Part shown: in pieces, positions 19,511 to 28,249 of the stretch
Layout of the letters: every line of letters starts with the position of its first letter
How positions within the stretch are numbered: the stretch's first letter is position 1
Assembly (NCBI GenBank): GCA_963787135.1
Contig: CAWBBW010000004.1
Span: 33,670 to 97,669, forward strand
Length of the DNA: 64,000 nucleotides
Direction: 5' to 3'
DNA from: Roseiarcus sp963787135
GTDB taxonomy: Bacteria > Pseudomonadota > Alphaproteobacteria > Rhizobiales > Beijerinckiaceae
The notes under the pieces: generated by a model
What the model saw: the letters and a program-made list of their open reading frames with translations, nothing else
What the model was told of the DNA's origin: nothing
Databases searched by the model: none
Translations under genes and position numbers: made by a program

Positions 19511-21287
19511 GGGTCTTCCTCAAACTCTGTGGTCGACGGGCAGGTAGATCGGCAACATCCGGGCTCGCAAGAGTTCGGTGCTTGCGCGACCGTACATCGC
19601 GCGCTTGAGGGTTTTCAGTCGATTGATTTGCCCTTCGGTTTGGCCGTTGCTCCAGCCCTCGGTCAGCGCATTTCTGACGGCGTCGACGTCTCGCCGAATC
19701 GTGCGCGCGAAGCGCTGCATTGCGTAAATTCCCGATTGTTGCGCATCATTGAGCCAGACGTCGAATTTTTGAATGTCTTTGCTTCGAAGAATGCCTCGGA
19801 ATTGCATAGCGAGCTGACGCATGGCGGTGAAATCCGGCGACGCACTCTTCAGAGCGTCCACCTTTGCCGCCTGACCTGGCGTCAACAATCCGCGCGGCTT
19901 GATGCATAGCGATGCCGCGACGATTGGCGAGATAGACCACCCGGTCGCGGGATCGACGGCGCGGGGGACCATCGCGATCGTCGGTGTCTGTGCTGTCGTC
20001 GGCTCGGGAGCCGGAGGCGATGTTACGACTTTGGCGCCTCTGGCGCGCCGCCACTTCGCCAGGAGCCGCTCCAGATGGGAGAAGCTGCCGGTATAGCCGC
20101 GGAGCTTGATCTCGTGGAGCAGCTCTCGGCCGCGAACGCAGCCTTCCGCCCAGCGGCGCGATAGATAATCGAGGAAATAGCTGGGCGAGCAGGGCTTTGG
20201 CGCCGTGGCGCGTCGGTCCGGGGGCGCGTTGAATTTCAGCCATTTTCTGATGCTGCGCGGACCGAACCCGGTTTCTCGGGCGATGTCGCCGATAGAGTTT
20301 CCGGCGGCGCGCAGAGTACGGATTTGATCAAAGACGGCTTGCCTCGAGCGGCGATGCGCCTGCTTGGTAAGGTGTCGATGCTCCGCGACTTCGCCTCGGC
20401 CACCCGGACCATATGCGATCGTCACTACGCCTTCGTCTTTGGATTCCGGCAACAAGGCTCGGCCCGTTGATCGGTCGGCGCGGCTCAGTTGGGTCTCGAT
20501 CGTCTCGCGCAAATTCTGCAGGAGATGGAACCGGTCAGCGACCTGCCGCGCCTGCGGCGCGCCCTCTCGCGCGCCCTGCGCGTACAGACCGCAGCGATCG
20601 CGGCTGATGATTTCGATCTCAGGATGCCGGCTAAGCCATTCAGCTGTTCCGGGGGCTGAGCGGTTCGGCAGCACATCGACAACCTCCCGGCGTTCCAAAT
20701 CCACGACGATTGTTCCGTACGTGCAGCCTTTGCGCCAGCTCCAGTCATCAATGCCCGCGATGCGAACAGTCGTCGTGGCTCCGCGGGCGGTGGCGCACCG
20801 CTTCAGTTGCCGCAGAATGGTGTCGTCGCTGACTGGCATTCCAAGGCGCTTCATCAGCCGCTCTCCCGGTAACCCGCCGACGCCATGACCCAGAAGCTGA
20901 ACGATCTCAGCTACCCGGCATGTCCGGCGCGCGTGAGGGGACGCAATTTCATGAAGCGGATCAGCAAATGTCTGGCGCTCGCACTCCGCGTTGCCGCATC
21001 GCCAACGGATCACCCGAAGCTTCACCGTCACGACCAACCCTTGGACTGGTAGGTCCTGAAGGCGCCGTCGATGCCAGCCGTGCCGAAGTGTTGACTGCTC
21101 ACCACATCCTGGACACGAGCCACCGGCCTGCCCAACGGCCGAGACCACCCAAGTCCCGCTGACGAGCTCAATGCCTACAACTCGCACACTTGGCCCAGGG
21201 GCCCAATCTGATTTTGCTCGCATGCACGCGAATATCGACGGCCGGTCAGCCGATCAAGCCAGGCACCACAGAGTTTGAGGAAGACCC
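19511..21287. mobile_element. ISL3-family insertion sequence, complete, with 23-bp inverted repeats
   Basis: The terminal inverted repeats are perfect over 23 bases: 19511-19533 (starting GGGTCTTCCTCAAAC) and its reverse complement at 21265-21287. The element is 1777 bp and carries one transposase gene whose stop codon lies inside the left repeat. The adjacent 8 bases on each side differ, so no target duplication is visible; this suggests later rearrangement at one end. Confidence 0.9.
19520..21223 (-). CDS. ISL3-family transposase
   Basis: The 567-aa product is full length. The N-terminal zinc-ribbon has CPGCGEQSTLRHGWHRRRLQDLP and RWRCGNAECERQTF. The DDE domain starts with RIAGIDDWSWRKGCTYGTIVVD (first Asp) and IISRDRCGLYAQGAREGAPQARQVADRFHLL (second Asp). 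An inserted helix-turn-helix follows (SIGDIARETGFGPRSIRKWLK), as in the longer ISL3 members. The C-terminal region NALTEGWSNGQTEGQINRLKTLKRAMYGRA carries the catalytic Glu. No frameshift or internal stop is present, so it may be active. Confidence 0.95.
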   Translation of the reverse strand: MRAKSDWAPGPSVRVVGIELVSGTWVVSAVGQAGGSCPGCGEQSTLRHGWHRRRLQDLPVQGLVVTVKLRVIRWRCGNAECERQTFADPLHEIASPHARRTCRVAEIVQLLGHGVGGLPGERLMKRLGMPVSDDTILRQLKRCATARGATTTVRIAGIDDWSWRKGCTYGTIVVDLERREVVDVLPNRSAPGTAEWLSRHPEIEIISRDRCGLYAQGAREGAPQARQVADRFHLLQNLRETIETQLSRADRSTGRALLPESKDEGVVTIAYGPGGRGEVAEHRHLTKQAHRRSRQAVFDQIRTLRAAGNSIGDIARETGFGPRSIRKWLKFNAPPDRRATAPKPCSPSYFLDYLSRRWAEGCVRGRELLHEIKLRGYTGSFSHLERLLAKWRRARGAKVVTSPPAPEPTTAQTPTIAMVPRAVDPATGWSISPIVAASLCIKPRGLLTPGQAAKVDALKSASPDFTAMRQLAMQFRGILRSKDIQKFDVWLNDAQQSGIYAMQRFARTIRRDVDAVRNALTEGWSNGQTEGQINRLKTLKRAMYGRASTELLRARMLPIYLPVDHRV

Positions 21288-21392
21288 CGTTTCGCGCAGA
21301 GTTGCTATTCGATTCTCAGGGTTTTATACACATTCTCAAATTCCCTGCAGTCGCAACTCATTGAAAAAACTAAAGAGCAGTCTCACGATTTC

Positions 21393-22019
21393 GTGCAACG
21401 TGAGACCCATCGCGTCGGGCGCAACCAAGAGAAGATGCACGACGGAACCATCGTCACCGACAAGGTCAATGAAATGTGGGGAACGGACATGAGCCAGACC
21501 GTCACCCTCGAGGAAGGGCGGGCCTATGTTTTCGTCGCCGTCGAACACGCGAACTCAGAAATCATCGGCATTCACGCCGCGCGTTCAGCCAATCGTTTCG
21601 AGGCGCTGGAGCCGGTCCGGCAGGGGGTGCATCGGTGCTTCGGCTCCATCGCGCCCGGCGTGGCGCGTGGGCTCAAGCTGCGTCACGATCATGGCTCCAA
21701 TTACATGTCCGGCGATTTCCAGGACGAGATCAAATGTCTGGGCATCGAAGCTTCGCCGTCCTTCGTGCGCGAACCCGAGGGCAATGGCGTCGCCGAGCGC
21801 TTCATCCGAACCTTGAAGGAGAACTTGCTCTGGGTGCGGACGTTCAAAACCATCGAGGACCTGCGCGCCGAACTCCTCGCATTCGCAAGGCGCTACAATG
21901 AAACTTGGCTCGTCGCGCGCCATGGATACAAAACGCCCGCGAGGGTCAGAGAGGAGCAAACCACGCCACCAATTGCAATTGACCCGACGCTCGCAGCCAC
22001 CTTACCCTGGGCCGCCTGA
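21393..22019 (+). pseudogene. IS3-family transposase, 5'-truncated (integrase core only)
   Basis: The 208 codons cover most of an rve integrase core: MWGTDMSQTVTLEEGRAYVFVAVEH (first Asp), LRHDHGSNYMSGDFQDEI (second Asp), then PEGNGVAERFIRTLKENLLWVR (Glu). The C-terminus RYNETWLVARHGYKTPARVR is intact. The HTH/orfA region and the N-terminus of orfB are missing. The truncation lies about 100 bases beyond the ISL3 right repeat, suggesting ISL3 or a linked deletion removed the 5' part. Confidence 0.85.
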
Positions 22020-23038
22020 GCAAGCGCAGCCGGGTGTCTCAAAACCGTGCCGCACTACATTGCGATGCAGGATTTGATTCAAAACTATGTAAGCGATTTG
22101 CAAAAAACTCCACGAGGCGTTCCATAACGAGCTAACGGCCACAGCGGAAGAGCTGTCGAAGGCAATGGGCGTCTACGCTCATCGCAGTGACGCTGCACTC
22201 GCATCGTTCATGGAAAAGGCTTCGGCTCGTGGGTTGGAGCTCGAAGTGTCGGCGACGGCGAGACTCAGTCAGTTTTGCGGTCTTCCGGCAAACGGCAGTC
22301 TGACGGAGGCCGGTGACAAACCGCCCGTGCATACCCCAGCAAATGCGAGCGTGTTCAGAATCTCAGCCGTTGCCGAGCACGTGGTCCCGGACGGTAAAGA
22401 TCTCGACCGCGACAGCAATCACAGGCCGCAGTCGGCGGCCCGATTACCCCGGGTCCACCGGGACAGGCCGCTTGAGGCAGTTCACCTCCAGGTTCAAGAA
22501 GAACAAGCCGAAACGGCGTACTTGACGAGGTCTCCGGTGAGTTGAGGGGAAGCTCAATTTAGCGGAATACTATTAACCGCGCCGATACGCGAACGGCAGA
22601 AGCCGGCGTAAACCGGGGCAGCGCAAGTCGGGTCGGCGAATGTCACCGTGGGGAGTGCACACAAAAGGAGGATCGCGGTTAGCCTTTTGTGCCGTTGCCC
22701 TTTGCCTCGAGCGGATATCTATTGGAAGAGGCCGTGGTCTACCACAAAAAAGATCGCGGCTTCGGGGGCGGGAAGAGTCCCAACCCGCCGGACCGGGACC
22801 TTAGCCCGAGGACAAGATACAGATGTCCCAAGGGACAGAGGTCGTTTTCCCAGTGTCGCAAGGAGGCTGCTCGAAAAGCCGACGCGGCGGTGCTGCTGGC
22901 CATCGTGCGGCGGCCAATGAACCTTGTTTTGGAAGAGAAGCGTCCGGGATCACCAAATGCCCAATATCTGACTTGCACCGCGGGGCGCGTCTAAGAACTC
23001 CGCAAAGAAAAATTGCCCTACATCAAGGCGGCAGTGGG
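22020..23038. other. Kilobase without a supported gene
   Basis: Several overlapping short frames exist. One at about 22096-22545 has a regular-looking start (KKLHEAFHNELTATAEELSKAMGVYAHRSDAALASF is spread over 22096-22210) but degenerates into low-complexity sequence after 22330. It may be the remnant of a gene broken by the adjacent IS elements. I do not recognise it. Confidence 0.3.
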
Positions 23039-23260
23039 ATGTACGAAGACGATGACTGTTGGCCCGTCAAGTGCCCGAGTTGCGGTCACGGTTTCACGGA
23101 GAGTATCCGACACATCAAATCGCGCCGCGTCTCTGATTGCCCTCGGTGCTCGTTAAAGCTCGCTCATCGCCGAAAAGACTTTTCCTTCCTCCTGTCTGAG
23201 GCGCGCGGGGGTCGATATAACCCCTGGTGGGAGGTCCTCCGCGAGTGGCCACCTGATTAG
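23039..23260 (+). CDS. Small zinc-ribbon protein
   Basis: The product is 73 aa, beginning MYEDDDCWPVKCPSCGH and continuing with SRRVSDCPRCSLKL. The two CxxC pairs about 20 residues apart are a classic zinc-ribbon or rubredoxin-like knuckle. The rest is polar. No signal peptide is present. The last 146 bases overlap, antisense, the 3' end of the LuxR-type regulator gene, so at least one of the two 3' ends may be over-extended. Function unknown. Confidence 0.5.
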   Translation: MYEDDDCWPVKCPSCGHGFTESIRHIKSRRVSDCPRCSLKLAHRRKDFSFLLSEARGGRYNPWWEVLREWPPD

Positions 23261-24020
23261 TCGGCGAAGTATTGCTTATCGAAACGGCTTGCCATTTGAT
23301 AGCAACGTCCGTTCGGTTCTTCGCGTTTAATTTCTTCATTATGCGACGCACATGGACTTTGACAGTGCTTTCGCACATCCCGAGATTATAGGCTATAATT
23401 TTATTAGACTTGCCGCGTTGGATCTCTCGAATCACCGCGAGTTCACGGGCGGTGACCAAGTCCGAGTCCGACAGCGCCTCGGACGGAAGCTCCTCATGAC
23501 TTCTGAGTAGGTAGTCAATTGGCACGTATGTCCCGCCGGCAAGAACAAAGCGTACTGCCTCAATTGCGATTTCAAATCCCAACGTTACTGGGATATAACC
23601 TTTCGCCCCATAGGAAATGGCGGCCTTGGCCATTTTAATGTCGCTATTGTAGGCAACGACAATGATTGGAATTTTTGGGGCGATTTGAGACAGAGTGTTG
23701 AAGAGGTTGGCGTCTGTCTCCTTGCTGTCAGGTGCTTCAGAAAGTACAATCAATCTTGGCAAATCGCCGCCTTTCCGTTCTAATTCGATAGCTTCCGAGA
23801 AAGTCTGAATTTTCAGCGGAAACGCCGACTCCATGCTGCGTCGAATACACTCGCGTATGAAGCTACGGCTTTCAATAATCGCAATAAATGGATCAGTAAT
23901 CGTAGCGGCGGCTTCTCGGGACGAGCGCAGACCCCTTTCTTCGGGGGGGTCGGCCGCTTCCAGCCCCTGGATCGGCGACTGAGCCTCGTCAACTTGGGTA
24001 AAAGCCAAATTGTCATCCAC
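23115..24020 (-). CDS. NarL/LuxR-family response regulator with atypical receiver
   Basis: The 301-aa product has a receiver-like domain (about 45-165) and a LuxR helix-turn-helix (about 185-250): LVTARELAVIREIQRGKSNKIIAYNLGMCESTVKVHVRRIMKKLNAKNRTD is spread over this part and contains the signature TVKVHVRRIMKKL. In the receiver, the phosphoacceptor Asp expected after beta-3 is a serine (PRLIVLSEAP) and the acidic pair after beta-1 is ES (AIIESRS). Phosphorylation is therefore unlikely and it may act as a phosphorylation-independent regulator. The last 45 residues are low-complexity and overlap the zinc-ribbon gene. A perfect hairpin sits 37 bases upstream of the start. Confidence 0.85.
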   Translation of the reverse strand: MDDNLAFTQVDEAQSPIQGLEAADPPEERGLRSSREAAATITDPFIAIIESRSFIRECIRRSMESAFPLKIQTFSEAIELERKGGDLPRLIVLSEAPDSKETDANLFNTLSQIAPKIPIIVVAYNSDIKMAKAAISYGAKGYIPVTLGFEIAIEAVRFVLAGGTYVPIDYLLRSHEELPSEALSDSDLVTARELAVIREIQRGKSNKIIAYNLGMCESTVKVHVRRIMKKLNAKNRTDVAIKWQAVSISNTSPTNQVATRGGPPTRGYIDPRAPQTGGRKSLFGDERALTSTEGNQRRGAI

Positions 24021-24056
24021 GAGCGCCTCCCCTCGACGCGTCGAAAAATCCCATAT

Positions 24057-24075
24057 GGCCCCCTAAAAGGGGGCC
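24057..24075. promoter_or_regulatory. Perfect 8-bp stem hairpin upstream of the LuxR-type regulator
   Basis: Positions 24057-24064 (GGCCCCCT) pair exactly with 24068-24075 across a three-base AAA loop. It lies in the 5' leader or promoter of the regulator gene. There is no T-run on either side, so it is not a standard intrinsic terminator. An operator or mRNA leader structure is possible. Confidence 0.4.
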
Positions 24076-24826
24076 CGCAATCCGTCGGTTGCAACTAGTC
24101 CCGTTAGGTAAACGGCTAGCACAAAGTTGACAACATGTAAACAGGATTCGACCGGTTTGGATCAAAATAGGTACGCGGTTCATCTATCGGTCATCCTCCG
24201 GCCGCGCCCGCACCTCTCAGGCCCAACTTATCAAGCTGTTGCCACAGAACGGCAGCCCCGCCGAATCCCGTTTGCCTCCTGGCGGTCGACCGCGCAATCT
24301 CTCTTGGCTAGGGAAGGCGGGCGTAGGGAGGACCAGGTTGCATTTCATCGGATCACAACCCAATACAACCGTGGCGACTTTTTTTTTGCGTGGTTTGTGC
24401 TCCGAAACCTCGCTCGACCAAGAAAGCGCCCAGCGCGCCGCTCTGTTCCGAACCCGCCGCGACCGGCCGGCGCGTGGTGGACGCTTGCGCGGGATCAACG
24501 CGTCTCAACTCCGTGGATGAATGTGATGCGTCGGGCAGTCGGGTGAGGAACGCTTGACCTAGTGATATGTCACGTGCCCTTGGCGGCGCGATTGCCGGAT
24601 GCGTCGGTTCCCGAGCGAATGAGAGTTCCGAGAACCCGACCAGTGCCCTCGTCAAGAAAGCCGGAGTCGACGTCGAGCGGTCATCGCCGCCCGCCCATGC
24701 CCCTCTGGCGGAATGTTAATCTTTATCCCTTCGGCATTCGTCTGAAAGTATCTTTGTGACAATGTAGTCGTTGAACATGACATCCAACTATGCAGCGATG
24801 CGCCAAACGAGTATCGGGATCCCCGC
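24076..24826. other. Non-coding or decayed stretch
   Basis: About 750 bases with only short overlapping frames on both strands. None shows domain signal or a ribosome-binding site. I see no gene here. Confidence 0.4.
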
Positions 24827-25153
24827 ATGCTTTCGTGGCTGCGTCGCCGGAGTGAGAGAGCTAGGCGGGTCGAGGCCGAGGCGAACGCGCTCGTTCATGA
24901 GTACGGCAAGCGGGCCTATTCAGTAGCGCGCCGACGCGAGCAAGAGGCCAGCAGCCTCGCGATGACGCAAGAGTGGAACCGCATTGCGCTTGCCATCGCC
25001 CATCAGGCGCACAAGCGCGTAGGTCTCGATACAGGGACGCGGATGGCATTAGATGCCGACTTCGGGCCTGCGCGGATGACGCCAGAGACGCCGGCTTTTT
25101 TTGATGCTCGCTCTCAGCTTGAGGAGCTGGAGCGCATCCTCAGGGCAAGGTGA
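24827..25153 (+). CDS. Conserved-looking hypothetical protein
   Basis: The 108-aa product is helical and charged: MLSWLRRRSERARRVEAEAN, EYGKRAYSVARRREQEAS, then TQEWNRIALAIAHQAHKRVGLDTGTRMA. I recall small alphaproteobacterial proteins with the EWNRIALAIA motif but no function. No membrane segment is present. A degraded second copy of the motif (AREWNRIALVGERSKRR) occurs 3' at about 25196-25247. Confidence 0.6.
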   Translation: MLSWLRRRSERARRVEAEANALVHEYGKRAYSVARRREQEASSLAMTQEWNRIALAIAHQAHKRVGLDTGTRMALDADFGPARMTPETPAFFDARSQLEELERILRAR

Positions 25154-26078
25154 TGCTCGCAATCTAACAGAGCGCTTAGCTTGTTCATCAGCGACTGCCC
25201 GAGAGTGGAATCGGATTGCGTTGGTGGGCGAACGGTCGAAACGTCGCCTGATCGAACTTCCCCATCATTTTCTGACCGCGCTTTTCGCCGCTCTAATCAC
25301 GCCTCGACGCTCGAAGCGCCCTCAACCTCCTCGCAGCTCGATCTACAAAGCCGGGGTGCAGCGCGAGGTTCCCTGACATCCGATTCCGCATCCAATTCCT
25401 AGACGGCTCAGCCAGAAAGTGGGGCGCCGACCGTTCTTGCCTGCTCGGACTGCACAATCGACTCTAACGGCGCGCCGATCTTCGTCTATTGGCGTTTGTG
25501 CTTCCGCGCTTCTTGCGACGTCGGTCGAGCGCCGATCACTCGACTGGAGTTCGCGGGCAAATCAATCTGCCCCGCGCGCGGACGTGATGTTTCCTGTTTC
25601 AAGTGTTTCGCCGACCGCGTCGGAATCCGCCGATGCCGCATAGCCCCAACCGATGCATGCACAGAAGCGCGCCCTCTGAAACATTTGAAACACGAAACAC
25701 CGATATTTTACGACCGCCGCAATCGGAGGATCAGCGGCGGTCGTACCGTGGTGCGGCTCACACAGCTTTGGCTTCTAACTCAAAGCTCGCGAGTGAAAGA
25801 GCCAAGTGGGGCGTTGCCGACACATGATTTTCGACCTCCGCTGATAAAGGAGATTATCGGGGTGGGGCGCGGTGCGACCGATCCGAGCAGCGGGATTATA
25901 CATGCACGTCAGAGGCGCTGATCGAGCCCAAGCACGAACTCTTCGGCTCCTGCCGCGTATTCGCGCGCAGTCGAATGAAGCAGCCGCCGGAGATCGGCGC
26001 AGCGGCGTTGGGGCGGGGATTCGACGATCATCCCGCCGTCGAATGCACCAACGCGGAGCAGCCCTAATAAGAATCATG
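25154..26078. other. Long gap with gene remnant and inverted TGTTTC array
   Basis: No intact gene is supported. Around 25196-25247 the plus strand encodes AREWNRIALVGERSKRR, a decayed copy of the preceding gene's motif. An inverted repeat of triple TGTTTC units lies at 25588-25699 and is listed separately. Confidence 0.4.
25588..25699. repeat. Inverted pair of triple TGTTTC arrays
   Basis: The left arm 25588-25609 contains TGTTTC three times with spacers C and AAG. The right arm 25678-25699 is its reverse complement, with GAAACA three times, matching at 20 of 22 positions; the two differences are in the spacers. The arms are separated by 68 bases. It could fold as a long-loop hairpin or bind a multimeric protein. 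Not within any supported gene. Confidence 0.55.
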
Positions 26079-26834
26079 TCAGGCCGTCGGTCTACGCGAC
26101 GCAACGACCTGAATTGCGCCGGCTAGAGCTCGTGAAAATCCGTGACAATCACCCGGCCATCGCGCGGAAACGTAGTTGTTGTCGATAACCGCGAACCCGT
26201 TTGGCCGATCCGGCGTGTCGCGAGCGATGGCCAACGGTCCATGCTGGAAATCTCCGGGTTGGGCAAGCGCAGCCGTGACTTCATCTTCAACCGTAGTCGG
26301 GTATGTCCGGTAGTAATCCCCGAGATAGAGCCGAGTCAGATTCCACGCCAAAAGCTCCTGACTGCGCAGGAGCGCCGTCGTCTTACGACCGTGGAGCACG
26401 GACTTGCCCGAAGCCGTTGTCGCGCGAGCGGCCAGAACGACACCGTGGCAGATCGCGCCAACTGGCTTGCCGCGGGCGAAGAACTCGCTCACGGTACTGT
26501 GCAGCAATGTGGATTCGAGGTAGGGCTTCACGCCCTTGGCATGACCGCCGGGGAGTAGCAGCGCGTCATAGGAGTGATCGGCAATCGCGTCATAGCGCAG
26601 CGGCGACTGGAACTCCGGGCTTGTGATCATTGCCTCATAGGCATTGCGCCCGTTCCGATCCGCCTTGAGCACGGGAGCTAGGAGACCAAGACCTTCGCCA
26701 GTCACCATCAGCCTATCGGCCACCCCGGGATCACCGGTGGGCGTAGCGAAGACGAAACGATGGCCCAGTCCGCTCAATACACGCCAAGGAACACCAGTCT
26801 CGCTTGGGTCAAAATCGCGGCTCGGCAATGGCAT
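26079..26834 (-). CDS. DJ-1/PfpI-family (type 1 glutamine amidotransferase-like) protein
   Basis: The 251-aa product starts here at MPLPSRDFDPSETGVPWRVL. The family's nucleophile elbow is present as GAICHGVVLAAR (Cys), preceded by DALLLPGGHAKGVKPYL with the conserved glycines. This longer DJ-1/PfpI subgroup includes chaperone, glyoxalase and peptidase-like members; the activity here is not determined. The first beta strand expected in the fold (TIAIIL) is encoded in frame just upstream but has no ATG/GTG/TTG ahead of it before the neighbouring gene. The annotated start may therefore be too short or the true one lost. It follows the 26960-27454 gene on the same strand. Confidence 0.75.
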   Translation of the reverse strand: MPLPSRDFDPSETGVPWRVLSGLGHRFVFATPTGDPGVADRLMVTGEGLGLLAPVLKADRNGRNAYEAMITSPEFQSPLRYDAIADHSYDALLLPGGHAKGVKPYLESTLLHSTVSEFFARGKPVGAICHGVVLAARATTASGKSVLHGRKTTALLRSQELLAWNLTRLYLGDYYRTYPTTVEDEVTAALAQPGDFQHGPLAIARDTPDRPNGFAVIDNNYVSARWPGDCHGFSRALAGAIQVVASRRPTA

Positions 26835-26959
26835 CAAGATAATGGCTATAGTCTCGCCTCCCTGGCCGGCCGTTAAGATCCGAGCTGCGCCTTTTTCGCG
26901 CTCCCGGCAATCCCGAAAGTGGAAGTGAGCGTTGCCCGCCCCAAAGAGGGCATGCGGCG

Positions 26960-27454
26960 TCAGCGCTTGCGCCGCTTGGGCTTGCGGATTTCGACTTTTG
27001 GATTCTCGGATATGAATTCCTTGGGCACGAACGCGATTCGCATGCCCCAACCCGCACGAACCCTGAGCATCCGACCGAATTCACCGAGTGACAATTCCCT
27101 ATCGTCGATATGAATGATGACCTCTCCCTCAGGGCCGCCATCGTCGATGATGCAGCGGAGCACGTCGCCGCGCGGGACCCATTGACCGGTCTCTTCGTGA
27201 TGGTCGATTTGTTTCTCCCCCGGCGGTTCTTCGGTGACCGTCTTGTCCCACTCCGCCAGGAGTCGTTCTTGAGCTGCGAGGATGCCGTTGAACACGTCGA
27301 TGATTTCACGGTCGGTCATTGTCGCGATGTCGGGCCCGATAGTGAGGCGTGTTCCCGCAATGCCGGAGTCGGCATAGTCGATAATCGCGTCGTTTCCCTC
27401 GCGCGTTATCCGCACTTGATCGATGATGGCTCGGGTCGGCTTCTTCAAGCGCAC
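26960..27454 (-). CDS. Conserved hypothetical protein
   Basis: The product is 164 aa from a GTG at 27454 (VRLKKPTRAIIDQVRIT); a longer frame to 27607 exists but its extra part looks non-coding. It contains DAIIDYADSGIAGTRLTIGPDIATMTDREIIDVFN (seen in pieces over residues 20-55), a central His-containing segment IDHHEETGQWVPRGDVLRCIIDD, and a basic tail KPKRRKR. I recall similar rhizobial proteins but no function. It has no signal peptide or membrane segment. Confidence 0.6.
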   Translation of the reverse strand: MRLKKPTRAIIDQVRITREGNDAIIDYADSGIAGTRLTIGPDIATMTDREIIDVFNGILAAQERLLAEWDKTVTEEPPGEKQIDHHEETGQWVPRGDVLRCIIDDGGPEGEVIIHIDDRELSLGEFGRMLRVRAGWGMRIAFVPKEFISENPKVEIRKPKRRKR

Positions 27455-27564
27455 TTTGCGAACTCCTCGACGCCACGAACATAGCCGCGAAACGTCGCAG
27501 CCGGGCAAGAGGCTAGAAAGCGCCTGCTCCGTCGAATAGAAGAACTCCAAACGTGGAGGCGGCA

Positions 27565-27831
27565 ATGATCGAGCAGGATCCCAAAATCGTCCAATCGGGG
27601 CTTTCACGGACTGTGAAGAAGGACGGCGTCACTGTGGAGGTGTCGATCATCCGGCTCGAGCACGAAAGCGAGTGGTCACTCGAGGTGGTCAATTCCGCCG
27701 CCACGTCCATAGTTTGGGACGAACTCTTTGCAACCGACGAAGAAGCCTACGCCGAATTCGAGCGGACTGTCGCCGACGAAGGGATGCAGGCGTTCCTCGA
27801 CAAAGAAAACGTGATCCCTTTCCGCCGGTGA
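27565..27831 (+). CDS. Small conserved hypothetical protein
   Basis: The product is 88 aa from the ATG at 27565, with GGAGG six bases upstream (an in-frame GTG at 27553 overlaps that site). It contains KKDGVTVEVSIIRLEHESEW, SLEVVNSAATSIVWDELF and TDEEAYAEFERTVADEGMQA. The acidic alpha/beta pattern and good ribosome-binding site support a real gene. Similar short proteins occur in Rhizobiales; function unknown. It is divergent from the 26960-27454 gene. Confidence 0.65.
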   Translation: MIEQDPKIVQSGLSRTVKKDGVTVEVSIIRLEHESEWSLEVVNSAATSIVWDELFATDEEAYAEFERTVADEGMQAFLDKENVIPFRR

Positions 27832-28249
27832 ATGCGCCTCGCGGCGTTCAAAGTTTTGGCGCGCGAGCGGCTACGTCGCGGAATCGGTCGCGTGCGAGGA
27901 CACCTTCTGGACTATGATGAACGCTCCGCCACGAGTCGAGTGAGGTGAGACCGAGGTGGATGTGACTGTCATCGCGGAACAGGGAGGCGCTGTTTGGCGG
28001 CTGACGAGTCCCGGACCGGATCACGGCACCTGCGAGTTCTGCACCTTCACTCGAAAACCAACGGAGAAGAAAATGGGATCTGTTCCCCACGGGCCTCGAT
28101 TGCTGCGCCGCGGACTGCGCCGGCGTCCGCCGAGCAGTTAACTCAATCACGCTGCGGCCGCGGTCGCACCAAGTTCGGGCTCTCAGTCACCGGCCGCCGC
28201 TCCTGCACTGGAATGGCCCGGGAAGGAGACGCGAAGCGAGGCCGAGGCG
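27832..28249. other. Gap without a supported gene
   Basis: About 420 bases; only short unsupported frames. It presumably carries the promoter of the following plus-strand gene. No site was identified. Confidence 0.35.

Noticed and set aside
22648..22994. Overlapping frames with a cysteine-containing segment near 22.7-23.0 kb
   Set aside because: No ribosome-binding site or recognisable domain; the frames overlap each other and look non-coding.
24353..24655. Minus-strand frame in the 24 kb gap
   Set aside because: No start signal, low complexity, no family resemblance.
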